A stretch of 64,000 bases of DNA from Candidatus Avimuribaculum pullicola (GCA_018716295.1 DVKC01000037.1:1-64000); one strand, 5' to 3'; positions 37,374 to 46,723 are shown, counted from the stretch's first letter. Notes: generated from the sequence alone by a model not told the origin. Numbers and translations: made by a program.

Positions 37374-38311
37374 ATAAGGCAGTTATTGACAGCTTGCTTG
37401 AGGCTGCGATTACAGCTCCGTCGGGGCATAATACCCAGCCGTGGTTTTTTGAAATTGCCGATGATTGCATACGTGTATTGCCTGATTTCTCACGTCGGCT
37501 TCCTGCCCTTGATCCCGATGACCGTGAATTGTATATATCAATAGGCTGTGTAATCGAGAATATATGCATTGCTGCCCCGCAGTACAGGTTGTCGTGTAAT
37601 GTGAAGCCGTACAGGCATGATGGGGTCGAAATTTCATTAAAGGAAGAGGCTGAATGTGAGGTTTCTCCGCTTGCTGCCGCGATACCGCAACGCCACACTA
37701 ACCGTAATTTGTATGATGCCACTGCTTCGTTGCCATCGCAAGTGGTCGGTGAGCTTGAAGCCTGTGGAGCAAAGATATATATGCGGCAGTCGCCAGAATT
37801 TGAGATTATAAGAAACGGTGTAGTAGCGGCTAACAAGGTTATTTATGGCAATAGCCAAAATAAGAATGAACTTAAAGGGTGGATTAGATATAATAGCCGT
37901 GAAACGCATGACAAGATGGACGGTTTGGGCTATGATGTGCTTGAAATGCCAGGTTTGCCAGTATGGATTTCACGTGCCGCCACATCGGTGGCACTAAATG
38001 CATCGATACAAAGCCGCAGTGATGTGAAAAAACTTATGTCGGCAGCATGTGTCGCGCTGTTTGCCTCATGCAATGATATTGCAGGATGGATAGAATGCGG
38101 CCGCCATTTGCAACGCTTTTTGCTCACGGCAGCTTTGCGTGGTGTAGCTTGCGCATTTGTATGCCAGCCATGTGAGGTCGAAAGTGTCGCTGCCAGTATT
38201 GCGTTGCAATTAGGAGTGCCAAGTAGGCCACAGGTGCTGTTGAGGCTTGGTTATGCAGCCCCGCCACCAGCTTATTCTCGCCGTCGCCCCCTTGAGAGTT
38301 TCAAAAAATGA
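37370..38311 (+). CDS. Acg-family nitroreductase-like FMN-binding protein
   Basis: A 313-aa protein that starts at an ATGA overlap with lptC. The N-terminal block APSGHNTQPWFFEIADDCIRVLPDFSRRLPALDPDDRELYISIGCVIENICIAA is the Acg-type (nitroreductase fold) signature. In Mycobacterium, Acg sequesters FMN rather than reducing nitro compounds. The C-terminal LQLGVPSRPQVLLRLGYAAPPP is also typical. The enzymatic role here is unknown. Confidence 0.82.
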   Translation: MNKAVIDSLLEAAITAPSGHNTQPWFFEIADDCIRVLPDFSRRLPALDPDDRELYISIGCVIENICIAAPQYRLSCNVKPYRHDGVEISLKEEAECEVSPLAAAIPQRHTNRNLYDATASLPSQVVGELEACGAKIYMRQSPEFEIIRNGVVAANKVIYGNSQNKNELKGWIRYNSRETHDKMDGLGYDVLEMPGLPVWISRAATSVALNASIQSRSDVKKLMSAACVALFASCNDIAGWIECGRHLQRFLLTAALRGVACAFVCQPCEVESVAASIALQLGVPSRPQVLLRLGYAAPPPAYSRRRPLESFKK

Positions 38312-38343
38312 AAAAAATTAAAGTTTTGAAACCTCAATGAATT

Positions 38344-38787
38344 ATGAAACTGATACACCGTCCGTTATATTTAGATAGAATCAAGAGCTTGAAAGGTTCG
38401 CCTGACATTAAAATAATCACAGGTATTCGTCGGTCGGGTAAATCAAAGTTGATGCAGGCTTTTATTCGTCATATTGAAGAAACTGAACCTGAAGCAAATA
38501 TCATATATATTGATTTCACGAGGCTAAAGTATGAGCATCTCAAGGAATATCATGCATTTAATGATTATGTAGAGGAAAACACAAAACATGGCAGCGACAA
38601 GATGTATGTGCAAGTGAGCGACAATATTGCAGAACCTGCTACACTGGAACGCGAACTCGACCCGTTGAGGAGAATCAAGGACGCTTATCCCAAGATCTTG
38701 TTGGCTCGTACGAGGCATCAAAGATATGACTGTGATGGCATTCATGTTATTGATATTGCCGAGTGGTTGTATGGCCGGGAGGCATGA
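38344..38787 (+). pseudogene. AAA_14/DUF4143 ATPase with internal deletion
   Basis: The first ~78 residues are the start of an AAA_14 ATPase: LDRIKSLKGSPDIKIITGIRRSGKSKLMQAF (Walker A) and IIYIDFTRLKYEHLKEYHAFNDYVEE. They join directly to the C-terminal end of the same family, YVQVSDNIAEPATLERELDPLRRIKDAYPKILLARTRHQRYDCDGIHVIDIAEWL. Intact members have ~380-420 aa, so about 240 residues with Walker B, the sensors and most of DUF4143 are missing. The deletion kept the frame. It should be non-functional as an ATPase. Confidence 0.82.
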
Positions 38788-38825
38788 TTGTGCCGCCAGT
38801 TGATGAGGAGGCGGGGGTGGATAAA

Positions 38826-38866
38826 AACTGCCTCGCTGAGCCGTTGTGAGGCTGGGTGGGGCAGTT
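38826..38866 (-). terminator. Stem-loop terminator after the alternative glmU
   Basis: AACTGCC pairs with GGCAGTT, and CTC/GAG pairs inside. On the minus strand the stem is followed by TTTTATCC. Confidence 0.6.
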
Positions 38867-38889
38867 GTGTTATTTGTTATATGGCCGGT

Positions 38890-40089
38890 TTATTTGTAGC
38901 TTTCGGCAATAGATTGTATGGCAAGGAAAATATCTTTGTCGATGTCGCTTAATTCGACGTGTCGGCGTGCCATCACACGCTTGGCGGTTTCAAAGAATTT
39001 TGTCATCGGCACATCGGTAAACCCGGCTGTGGAGCCTTCGGAGAACGAAGCGACAAAATTGCGTGGAAATCCTGCACCGTGGATATTTACCCCCACGCCA
39101 ATCACTGTGGCAGTGTTGAACATGCAGTTGATGCCAGCCTTGGAATGGTCGCCCATTATCAATCCACAGAATTGCAACCCTGTCTTGAGAAAACGGTGTG
39201 CGGGGTAGTTCCACAACTTGATTTCGGTGTAGTCGTTTTTAAGGTTGGATGCAGTGGTGCCGCCACCCAGGTTACACCATTCGCCGATTACGGCATTACC
39301 GAGGAAGCCGTCGTGGGCCTTATTGCTGTAGCCCATCATGACCACGTTGTTCAGTTCTCCACCCACTTTGCAATATGGGCCGAGCGTTGTCGCGCCATAT
39401 ATTTTTGCGCCCATGTTGACTTGGCTATGTTCGCAAGCTGCAAATGGAGCACGAATGCATGAACCTTCCATGATGGTTGCGTCGCGTCCGATGTATATAG
39501 GGCCATTTGTGACATTTATTATTGCGCCCTCGATAGTCGCGCCTTCTTCGATAAAGTATCTCGATGTGCCATCGTCAAATTCGTGGTCGCCGATAAGGCG
39601 GTTTGTCGGGCTTAATGATTGTGATTTGCGCCCGGCTGTGAGTCGGCGGAAGTCGAGGTTCAGTTGCTCGTCATTGTGCAGGAATATGTCGTACAGCCAG
39701 TGTAGCTGTTTGGGTTCTTCGCCATATTTTACCGATGCTGAAAATCTTTTCTTGTCGAAATCTTCCATAGTGCCGTGGAAGGCAATCAGCTGCTCGCTTG
39801 GCGAGATTAGTGCTTCGCCCTTGTCGAGCCTGAAGATGGCCTCAATTAAAGCGTCGCAAGGGTATATGTGGCCTGCGATGAAATAATTTTCATCAGTGAT
39901 GGTTGTTGGAAATTTTTTCATCAAGTAGGGATCGACAAGAGTGCTGAACCCTGCATCGGGGATGAAGTATTGCCATTTTTCGTAAATAGTGGTTATGCCC
40001 ACGCGTATGTATGATACAGGTCGCGTGTAGGTGATCGGCAGCAAGTTCATGTGCATTGCTGGATCGTCGAAAATGATGATGTTCTTCAT
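38890..40089 (-). CDS. Alternative GlmU-family sugar nucleotidyltransferase/acetyltransferase
   Basis: A 399-aa protein of the Bacteroidota-type GlmU family. The N-terminal half starts NIIIFDDPAMHMNLLPITYTRPVSYIRVGI in place of the usual LAAG-GTRM nucleotidyltransferase start. The C-terminal half is a left-handed beta-helix with hexapeptide repeats (IYIGRDATIMEGSCI, KIYGATTLGPYCKVGGE, AVIGEWCNLGGGTTASNL). The expected role is making UDP-GlcNAc for peptidoglycan and LPS. It lies downstream of the sialidase gene on the same strand but has its own promoter. Confidence 0.85.
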   Translation of the reverse strand: MKNIIIFDDPAMHMNLLPITYTRPVSYIRVGITTIYEKWQYFIPDAGFSTLVDPYLMKKFPTTITDENYFIAGHIYPCDALIEAIFRLDKGEALISPSEQLIAFHGTMEDFDKKRFSASVKYGEEPKQLHWLYDIFLHNDEQLNLDFRRLTAGRKSQSLSPTNRLIGDHEFDDGTSRYFIEEGATIEGAIINVTNGPIYIGRDATIMEGSCIRAPFAACEHSQVNMGAKIYGATTLGPYCKVGGELNNVVMMGYSNKAHDGFLGNAVIGEWCNLGGGTTASNLKNDYTEIKLWNYPAHRFLKTGLQFCGLIMGDHSKAGINCMFNTATVIGVGVNIHGAGFPRNFVASFSEGSTAGFTDVPMTKFFETAKRVMARRHVELSDIDKDIFLAIQSIAESYK

Positions 40090-40180
40090 AAATATGCTCA
40101 GAGTTGTATTATGCGAATGTGTTTCATAGGCGGCGTGGTGGCTATTGTCTTCGTGTCATTCGTCGCCGTTGTTCAAAGTA

Positions 40181-40188
40181 CAAAGTTA
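40181..40188 (-). promoter_or_regulatory. -7 box for the alternative glmU
   Basis: On the minus strand TAACTTTG fits TAnnTTTG about 92 bp before the ATG. No TTTG lies at the expected spacing. Confidence 0.45.
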
Positions 40189-40221
40189 GCTTAATTTGCG
40201 GAAAACCGTACTGGGAAAATT

Positions 40222-40273
40222 AAGAAGCTGTTTAAATTTTGCCCAAGGTGGGGTGGAATTTAAACAGCTTCTT
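40222..40273 (-). terminator. Perfect 17-bp inverted repeat after the sialidase gene
   Basis: AAGAAGCTGTTTAAATT and AATTTAAACAGCTTCTT are exact complements with an 18-nt loop. It lies between the sialidase stop and the glmU promoter, so it probably ends sialidase transcription. Its arms resemble the element at 34483-34559. Confidence 0.65.
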
Positions 40274-40303
40274 GCATTTTTTTGTCGGTTTCGTTGTACT
40301 TGG

Positions 40304-42169
40304 TTATGGAACGGCAATCTTTTTCACTGTCGTGCCAGCCTTGACGATATATATACCCGATGGAACTTCAATTGTGTTGCAGCCTGCCATCAATTCAGAA
40401 CTTCTCACAAGCATGCCGTCGGTGGTGTATATATTGGCTGAGGTCTGTTCGTTGCCTGTTATCTCGATGCTTCCTTTGGCCGAATTGATGTTTATGCCAT
40501 CGTTGGCGGTGACGTTGCCGACGCTCACTGATGGGGCGGTGTAGGTGTCTTCACCGTCGGTGAGCCACGATAAAGTGAAGCGCATGAAGTAGCAGCTGGT
40601 CACATTGCCTGGCTGGTCTTCGGCATATACGGCTATTGTGCCGTCGGGCAGCTTGACCATTGTCGAGTAGGCCGATGGCCCTGAGAATAATTGTTTTTTC
40701 AGTTCCCACGTTTGGCCCTCGTCATAGCTCAAGTACATCGATATTTTGGCGCGTTGTTTTGAGCCGTCGTTGGTGGGCAGTGAGTGCAGTGTGCGGTTTT
40801 TGTCGTATCCGTCGGCGATGGCTGTATATTCCAGTATGTCGCCGTTACATGCGTTTACGTTGAGGTCGCTCCAAGTGCCTTGCTCGGTCCATGTTTCACC
40901 GCCATCGGTCGATTTTGCATAGCCGCGGCAACCGTTGCTGTTGCGCACACTCATCAGTATCGTGCCATCATTTAATTCGGCAACCTTTGACTCGTCGCCT
41001 TTGCTGAATGCGAGTTCCGATACTTTCCATGTGTGGCCATTGTCGTCGGAGTAAACGGTGTAGTTGTATAGCGAACCTTCATATAGCACACCAGTCACGA
41101 ACATGATGCGTCCGTTTTTGCTTGCATTCTCACCTGTTTGGCGTGAAAGGCACAATCCGCGTCCCGAGCCGAAGAATGCGGCTGTCCCTTGTCGGCGGAT
41201 ATCGTCGCCTTCGCATTTCGAACCCCATATTTGTGAAGTGATGTCGCCTTCCCCTCCTTCAGCGATTGGAGTCCAGGTCTTGCCGCCATCGGTCGAGCGG
41301 CTGATGAACGATGATATTGGGTCGGCTTCGGTTGAGTTCCACAAGCTGTTGCCGCCTACGAAGGCAGCAATAATGTCGCCATTGGCAGCTACGACCAATG
41401 CGCAGTCGCCGCGACCGTTGTCGGCATCCGACGCCTCGGCAATGGTATATTCCTCGCTCCAAGTGTATCCGCCATCTTCGCTGATGCGTGCAATGATGTC
41501 GATGCGGTTGGCCAAGTCGGCTTCGCTATTCCAGCGGCGGTCGATGGCTGTCACGATGTTGCCGTTGGGGAGCACCACCATGGCCGGAATGCGGTAGGCC
41601 ACCGAGCCGTTGTCGCCGGGGGCGTACATCAGCTTGCGTAGCATGATTACCTCGCGGGCTCCGTCGGGCGCGCCGTTTTGCACGGTGTAGGTTTCGTTGT
41701 CGGTCGTGAGCGATACCACTGTCGCATCGAGTTTGTTGCCTTCCTTGGCATCATCGGCAACCTCGGCGACGATGTAGAAGTAGTTGAACCTCCCCGATAG
41801 CGATATATCGGTAGTCAGGTCGCAGGTCATTGTTCCTGGTTGCGGGTCATATTCACCGAGCAATGTTGCGCCCTCGGCGTTCCTTTCGTCGAATCGGTTC
41901 AACGGGTCGGTTCCGTTGTAATATACTTTGACCTTTTTGTAGTCGTTGAGGTCGGTTGTGCCGTCGAGTGTGAAGTCGATAGATTTCAGGTTTACCGCAT
42001 CGCCCGATATTCCGAGCATTATTTGCAGTATTTTTTCGTTTGGGTTTCCGGGACCAGTGCAGCTGGCGTCTTGTGTGATAGATGCATTGCGAATCTTGCC
42101 AGGTGCGGCAAGTAGCTGCATGGCGCACACAAGTGTTGCCAATAAGGCGAGCGTAATTTTTTTGTTCAT
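40304..42169 (-). CDS. Secreted exo-alpha-sialidase with BNR-associated N-domain and T9SS-like tail
   Basis: A 621-aa protein with a signal peptide (ALLATLVCAMQLLAAPG). An N-terminal BNR-associated domain follows (~residues 25-175), then a six-bladed sialidase propeller. YRIPAMVV holds the RIP arginine. Five Asp boxes are visible: SEDGGYTW, STDGGKTW, SDDNGHTW, STDGGETW, SYDEGQTW. The last ~60 residues (IYTTDGMLVRSSELMAGCNTIEVPSGIYIVKAGTTVKKIAV) resemble a type IX secretion sorting domain. It should release terminal sialic acid from glycans outside the cell. No nan genes are nearby. Confidence 0.93.
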   Translation of the reverse strand: MNKKITLALLATLVCAMQLLAAPGKIRNASITQDASCTGPGNPNEKILQIMLGISGDAVNLKSIDFTLDGTTDLNDYKKVKVYYNGTDPLNRFDERNAEGATLLGEYDPQPGTMTCDLTTDISLSGRFNYFYIVAEVADDAKEGNKLDATVVSLTTDNETYTVQNGAPDGAREVIMLRKLMYAPGDNGSVAYRIPAMVVLPNGNIVTAIDRRWNSEADLANRIDIIARISEDGGYTWSEEYTIAEASDADNGRGDCALVVAANGDIIAAFVGGNSLWNSTEADPISSFISRSTDGGKTWTPIAEGGEGDITSQIWGSKCEGDDIRRQGTAAFFGSGRGLCLSRQTGENASKNGRIMFVTGVLYEGSLYNYTVYSDDNGHTWKVSELAFSKGDESKVAELNDGTILMSVRNSNGCRGYAKSTDGGETWTEQGTWSDLNVNACNGDILEYTAIADGYDKNRTLHSLPTNDGSKQRAKISMYLSYDEGQTWELKKQLFSGPSAYSTMVKLPDGTIAVYAEDQPGNVTSCYFMRFTLSWLTDGEDTYTAPSVSVGNVTANDGININSAKGSIEITGNEQTSANIYTTDGMLVRSSELMAGCNTIEVPSGIYIVKAGTTVKKIAVP

Positions 42170-42216
42170 GACTTATTAATGTTAGGGTCTATGTGTTAAT
42201 GGGTATTTATAATTTC

Positions 42217-42247
42217 CAAATGTATGAATTAAATGCCACAATGCAAA
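42217..42247 (-). promoter_or_regulatory. Promoter of the sialidase gene
   Basis: On the minus strand: TTTG (42244-42247), a 19-bp spacer, and TACATTTG (42217-42224). The ATG is about 48 bp downstream. The -33 box is part of ATGCAAA, the left arm of an inverted repeat with TTTGCAT at 42264-42270. Confidence 0.65.
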
Positions 42248-42276
42248 TAGGACTGTGTGTTTTTTTGCATTTTTAG

Positions 42277-42284
42277 TAATTTTG
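42277..42284 (+). promoter_or_regulatory. -7 box for rfbC
   Basis: TAATTTTG fits TAnnTTTG, 22 bp before the rfbC ATG. No TTTG lies at 19-21 bp. It is divergent from the sialidase promoter. Confidence 0.5.
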
Positions 42285-42306
42285 CACAGCATAAACAGAT
42301 TAGGAG

Positions 42307-42855
42307 ATGAAATTTGTCGAGCAATATATTAAGGGCGTGTGGCTTATCGAGCCAGTAAGGCACGGTGATGCCCGTGGATATTTTTGTGAAAGTTTCAAGC
42401 GTGGCGACTTTGAACGTGCCATAGGCAAGGTCGATTTCTTGCAAGACAACGAGTCGCTTTCATCGCGCGGCGTGTTGCGTGGATTGCATTTCCAGCGAGG
42501 CAGCTACAGCCAAGCCAAGTTGGTGAGGGTGTCGCAAGGTGCGGTGTATGATGTCGTGGTGGATTTGCGCAAGGGTTCTCCCACATTCGGGCGGCACGTT
42601 GCTGTGGAATTAAGCCAAGAAAATGGTCGCCAATTGTTTGTGCCGCGTCACTTTGCTCACGGTTTCCTAGTGCTGAGCGAGTTTGCACAATTCCAGTACA
42701 AAGTCGATAATGTGTATGCACCTCAAGCCGAGGCGACATTGCAATATGACGACCCTGCGCTTGGAATCGAGTGGCCTGCTGTTGATGGTGAGTTGTTGCT
42801 TTCCGAGAAAGATCGCAAAGGGCTACCGTTAAGTGAAATATTGTTAACTATATAA
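42307..42855 (+). CDS. rfbC: dTDP-4-dehydrorhamnose 3,5-epimerase
   Basis: RfbC (182 aa) epimerises dTDP-4-keto-6-deoxyglucose on the way to dTDP-rhamnose. The catalytic histidine lies in SSRGVLRGLHFQRGSYSQAKLV. VSQGAVYDVVVDLRKGSPTFG and VPRHFAHGFLVLSE are the conserved cupin blocks. The other rml genes are absent from this window. A Shine-Dalgarno-like GGAG precedes the ATG by only 2 bp. It stands alone just before the ribosomal cluster. Confidence 0.95.
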   Translation: MKFVEQYIKGVWLIEPVRHGDARGYFCESFKRGDFERAIGKVDFLQDNESLSSRGVLRGLHFQRGSYSQAKLVRVSQGAVYDVVVDLRKGSPTFGRHVAVELSQENGRQLFVPRHFAHGFLVLSEFAQFQYKVDNVYAPQAEATLQYDDPALGIEWPAVDGELLLSEKDRKGLPLSEILLTI

Positions 42856-42950
42856 AAATAAACAAAACGACACAGGCCGTGCAATATCGTTGTGATGGGC
42901 ATAATAGCCTGAAAATGTGCTTTTACCTTGTAAAATGTAGCATTAAAACA

Positions 42951-42982
42951 TTTGGTAGTTAGAATATTAGTGCTTATCTTTG
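42951..42982 (+). promoter_or_regulatory. Main promoter of the ribosomal cluster
   Basis: TTTG (42951-42954), a 20-bp spacer, and TATCTTTG (42975-42982), a perfect consensus. It gives a leader of about 120 nt before rpsL. I found no other convincing promoter up to rplQ. Confidence 0.8.
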
Positions 42983-43015
42983 CACAGTTTTTCAGACAAC
43001 ACCACAACAAATTAT

Positions 43016-43038
43016 GCGCTAAATGATTGATTTGGCGC
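43016..43038 (+). promoter_or_regulatory. Hairpin in the rpsL leader
   Basis: GCGCTAAAT pairs with ATTTGGCGC (one G-T pair) around a 5-nt loop, in the untranslated leader. It is a candidate site for feedback control; no protein partner can be named. Confidence 0.35.
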
Positions 43039-43112
43039 GTGTTGATGTCGGTAATAACTGGATTTTGATTATAACGAACATAACGAATTTTTAATAAACA
43101 AAAAGAACTAAG

Positions 43113-43499
43113 ATGCCTACAATTCAACAATTGGTAAGAAAAGGCCGTGTAGCACTGGTTGACAAGAGCAAGTCGCCAGCATTGGATTCGTGCCCACAAC
43201 GCCGTGGCGTGTGCGTGCGTGTTTACACTACTACGCCTAAGAAGCCTAACTCGGCAATGCGTAAGGTTGCACGTGTGAGGTTGACTAATGGTAAGGAGGT
43301 AAACTCTTATATCCCGGGAGAAGGTCACAACTTGCAGGAACACTCGATCGTGATGGTCAGGGGTGGACGTGTTAAAGACCTCCCAGGTGTACGTTATCAC
43401 ATTGTACGCGGTACGCTCGATACAGCAGGTGTAGCTGGTCGCACACAACGTCGCTCGAAGTACGGTGCAAAACGTCCAAAAGCAGGTGCCAAGAAGTAA
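43113..43499 (+). CDS. rpsL: 30S ribosomal protein S12
   Basis: A 128-aa decoding-centre protein. [19 protein letters not shown] and [19 protein letters not shown] are the universal loops. Lysines are present at both positions where streptomycin-resistance changes occur, so the wild-type form is kept. It is the first gene of the cluster and is followed by an unusually long 264-bp gap. Confidence 0.98.
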   Translation: MPTIQQLVRKGRVALVDKSKSPALDSCPQRRGVCVRVYTTTPKKPNSAMRKVARVRLTNGKEVNSYIPGEGHNLQEHSIVMVRGGRVKDLPGVRYHIVRGTLDTAGVAGRTQRRSKYGAKRPKAGAKK

Positions 43500-43763
43500 A
43501 ACGGCTCTTGCCACTCACACACAAGAGTAGTGCTGCGTGAGAAAGCAGTCGCACTACCTTTCTAAAAAAAAACAAAGCCGCGCCAAGCGGCCCTCTGCGA
43601 GGCAGGGGCGGCAAGCGTGAAACAAAAAAAGACAAGTATCAAACTTAGTTTTTGCTTTTATTGGAATTGGATATTACGGTTGAGTAAATGGCGCATTGGA
43701 GTATGCCCATTGAAGATGTAAGACAACAACCAAGCGAACAAAAACGCAACTTTTAAAATTGAA
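43500..43763 (+). promoter_or_regulatory. Structured rpsL-rpsG spacer
   Basis: These 264 bp hold no gene. GTAGTGC/GCACTAC (about 43528-43558) and GCCGC/GCGGC hairpins with a CCCT/AGGG pairing near 43580-43615 can form. In E. coli the S12-S7 spacer is the S7 repressor site, so an analogous element is plausible here. Confidence 0.35.
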
Positions 43764-44240
43764 ATGAGAAAGGCAAAACCAAAGAAGAGGATCGTATTGC
43801 CCGATCCCGTATTCAGTGATGTAAAAGTTTCTAAATTTGTAAATCACTTGATGTATGACGGTAAGAAGAACACGTCATATAAGATATTTTATACCGCTCT
43901 CGATTTAGTTAAGAAGAAATTGCCAAACGAGGAAAAGAGCGCCCTCGAGATTTGGAGAAAAGCTTTGGAAAACATTACTCCGCAAGTGGAGGTTAAGTCG
44001 CGCCGCGTGGGTGGTGCAACATTCCAAGTGCCTACCGAAATTCGTCCCGACCGCAAGGAGTCGATATCAATGAAAAATCTTATCTCATTCGCACGCAAGC
44101 GTGGCGGCAAGACTATGGCCGACAAGCTGGCATCGGAAATCGTTGATGCTTATAACGAACAAGGCGGCGCATTCAAGCGCAAGGAAGACATGCACCGCAT
44201 GGCCGAGGCTAACCGCGCATTCGCACACTTCAGATTTTAA
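43764..44240 (+). CDS. rpsG: 30S ribosomal protein S7
   Basis: A 158-aa head-assembly protein that nucleates the 3' domain of 16S r[26 protein letters not shown] and [28 protein letters not shown] are the conserved blocks. It is likely the autoregulator of this part of the operon, as in E. coli. fusA starts 27 bp later. Confidence 0.98.
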   Translation: MRKAKPKKRIVLPDPVFSDVKVSKFVNHLMYDGKKNTSYKIFYTALDLVKKKLPNEEKSALEIWRKALENITPQVEVKSRRVGGATFQVPTEIRPDRKESISMKNLISFARKRGGKTMADKLASEIVDAYNEQGGAFKRKEDMHRMAEANRAFAHFRF

Positions 44241-44267
44241 CCAATAGAGAAAAGATAGACTGAAAAA

Positions 44268-46394
44268 ATGGCTACAACTGACGCACAATTAGTTTTTACG
44301 CGCAACATCGGTATCATGGCTCACATCGATGCCGGAAAGACAACCACGTCGGAGCGTATCTTGTTCTACACCGGTTTGACCCACAAGATTGGTGAGGTTC
44401 ACGACGGTGCCGCCACTATGGACTGGATGGAACAAGAGCAAGAGCGTGGTATCACTATTACTTCGGCTGCAACTACCACTTTCTGGAACTACAACGGCAA
44501 GAAGTACAAAATCAACCTGATTGACACCCCGGGACACGTTGACTTCACTGTGGAAGTTGAACGTTCGCTTCGTGTGCTTGATGGTGCAATCGCCACTTTC
44601 TGTGCTGTGGGTGGTGTTGAACCGCAATCTGAAACTGTTTGGCGCCAAGCCGACAAATATAACGTGCCGCGCATCGGCTATGTAAACAAGATGGACCGCT
44701 CGGGTGCCAATTTCTTTGAAGTTGTGCGCCAGATGAAGGAAATCCTCGGTGCCAATCCTTGCCCGATACAAGTGCCAATAGGCGCTGAAGAAACTTTCAA
44801 GGGCGTTGTTGACCTGATTTCGATGGAGTCGCTCATTTGGCACGATGAAACAATGGGTGCCGAATATACTCGCGGCCCCATACCCGATAACATGGTTGCC
44901 GAGTGCGAGGAATGGCGCGACAAGATGCTTGAGAGCATCGCCGAATTCGACGACGACTTGATGACCAAGTATTTTGACGACCCATCTACGATTACCGTAG
45001 AGGAAATCAAGCGTGCATTGCGCGCCGCCACACTGAAGATGAGCATCGTGCCTATGCTTTGCGGTAGCTCGTTCAAGAACAAGGGTGTGCAGACGCTGCT
45101 CGATGCCGTGTGCGCATATTTGCCAAGCCCCGAAGACTCAGCCGAGGTTGTGGGACACGCAATTGACGACCCCGATACAGTGGTTACCCGCAAGCCTTTG
45201 TTTGAAGAACCTATGTGCGCACTTGCATTTAAGATTGCAACTGACCCGTATGTAGGCCGTCTGGTATTCTTCCGCGTATATTCGGGCAAGATTGACGCCG
45301 GTAGCTACGTGCTCAACTCTCGCTCGGGCAAGAAAGAACGCATCTCGCGTTTGTTCCAGATGCACTCAAACAAGCAGAACCCGATGGAAACTATCGGTTG
45401 CGGCGACATCGGCGCAGGTGTAGGTTTCAAGGATATTCGCACTGGCGACACTCTTTGCGACGAAAACAACCCGATTGTACTCGAAGCTATGGATTTCCCG
45501 GAACCGGTTATCGGTATTGCCGTAGAGCCTAAGACGCAAAAAGACCTCGACAAGCTCGGCGTAGGTTTGCAGAAGTTGGCCGAAGAAGACCCGACATTCC
45601 GTGTTGCCACCAACGAAGAAACAGGCCAAACTGTCATCAGCGGTATGGGTGAACTTCACTTGGATATCATCATCGACCGCTTGCGCCGCGAGTTCAAGGT
45701 TGAATGTAACCAAGGCCGTCCGCAAGTAACTTACAAGGAAGCCATTACAAAACCTGTGGAATTGCGTGAAGTGTTCAAGAAACAGACTGGTGGTCGTGGT
45801 AAATTTGCCGACATCATCGTCCGTGTTGAACCGGTTGACGAAGGTTTTGAAGGCAACTTGCAATTTGTTGACGAGGTCAAGGGCGGTAACATTCCAAAGG
45901 AATTTATCCCTGCAATCCAGAAAGGTTTCACCACTGCCATGAAGAACGGCGTGCTTGCCGGCTTCCCGGTTGAACACCTCAAGGTGACCGTTATCGATGG
46001 TTCGTTCCACCCGGTTGACTCCGACCAGTTGTCATTTGAACTTTGCGCCATCCAGGCATTCAAGAAGGCATGTGAAAAGGCTGGCCCAGTGTTGCTCGAA
46101 CCTATCATGAAGGTAGAAGTCGTTACTCCCGAAGAAAGCATGGGTGATGTGATTGGCGACCTTAACAAGCGTCGTGGCCAGGTAGAAGCCATGGAATCGA
46201 GCCGCAGTGGCGCACGCATCGTCAAGGCTAAGGCTCCGCTTGCCGAAATGTTTGGTTATGTGACCGCTTTGCGTACCATTACATCGGGTCGTGCAACATC
46301 AACGATGTCGTTCTCGCACTATGCCGAGGTAAGCACCTCGATCGCCAAGCAAGTACTCACCGAATGCGATGGCCGCGTTGACTTATTGAAGTAA
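44268..46394 (+). CDS. fusA: Elongation factor G
   Basis: A 708-aa translocation GTPase. The G-domain motifs are [18 protein letters not shown] and NKMD, and the switch I region is ERGITI. Domains II-V follow, with [18 protein letters not shown] in domain III and [24 protein letters not shown] near the end. The tuf gene that usually follows fusA in other phyla is absent; rpsJ comes next. Confidence 0.98.
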   Translation: MATTDAQLVFTRNIGIMAHIDAGKTTTSERILFYTGLTHKIGEVHDGAATMDWMEQEQERGITITSAATTTFWNYNGKKYKINLIDTPGHVDFTVEVERSLRVLDGAIATFCAVGGVEPQSETVWRQADKYNVPRIGYVNKMDRSGANFFEVVRQMKEILGANPCPIQVPIGAEETFKGVVDLISMESLIWHDETMGAEYTRGPIPDNMVAECEEWRDKMLESIAEFDDDLMTKYFDDPSTITVEEIKRALRAATLKMSIVPMLCGSSFKNKGVQTLLDAVCAYLPSPEDSAEVVGHAIDDPDTVVTRKPLFEEPMCALAFKIATDPYVGRLVFFRVYSGKIDAGSYVLNSRSGKKERISRLFQMHSNKQNPMETIGCGDIGAGVGFKDIRTGDTLCDENNPIVLEAMDFPEPVIGIAVEPKTQKDLDKLGVGLQKLAEEDPTFRVATNEETGQTVISGMGELHLDIIIDRLRREFKVECNQGRPQVTYKEAITKPVELREVFKKQTGGRGKFADIIVRVEPVDEGFEGNLQFVDEVKGGNIPKEFIPAIQKGFTTAMKNGVLAGFPVEHLKVTVIDGSFHPVDSDQLSFELCAIQAFKKACEKAGPVLLEPIMKVEVVTPEESMGDVIGDLNKRRGQVEAMESSRSGARIVKAKAPLAEMFGYVTALRTITSGRATSTMSFSHYAEVSTSIAKQVLTECDGRVDLLK

Positions 46395-46417
46395 AAAAAT
46401 ATTTATCTTAACGAGAT

Positions 46418-46723
46418 ATGAACCAAAGAATAAGAATCAAATTGAAATCTTACGATCACAACTTGGTTGACAAGTCGGCCGAGAAGATCGTTAAGACAGT
46501 GAAAGCTACTGGAGCTGTGGTTAGCGGCCCGATACCATTGCCAACGCACAAGCGTATCTTCACCGTGAACCGCTCGACTTTCGTCAACAAGAAGTCGCGT
46601 GAACAGTTCCAACTGTCGTCGTTCAAGCGCCTTATCGACATCTACAACAGCACCGCCAAGACAGTCGATGCCCTCATGAAGCTCGAATTGCCCAGCGGCG
46701 TGGCAGTTGAAATCAAGGTGTAA
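46418..46723 (+). CDS. rpsJ: 30S ribosomal protein S10
   Basis: A 101-aa 30S head protein, also a transcription-antitermination factor (NusE) in bacteria. [38 protein letters not shown] and HVN-loop-like [10 protein letters not shown] are present. It opens the S10 part of the cluster 23 bp after fusA. Confidence 0.97.
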   Translation: MNQRIRIKLKSYDHNLVDKSAEKIVKTVKATGAVVSGPIPLPTHKRIFTVNRSTFVNKKSREQFQLSSFKRLIDIYNSTAKTVDALMKLELPSGVAVEIKV

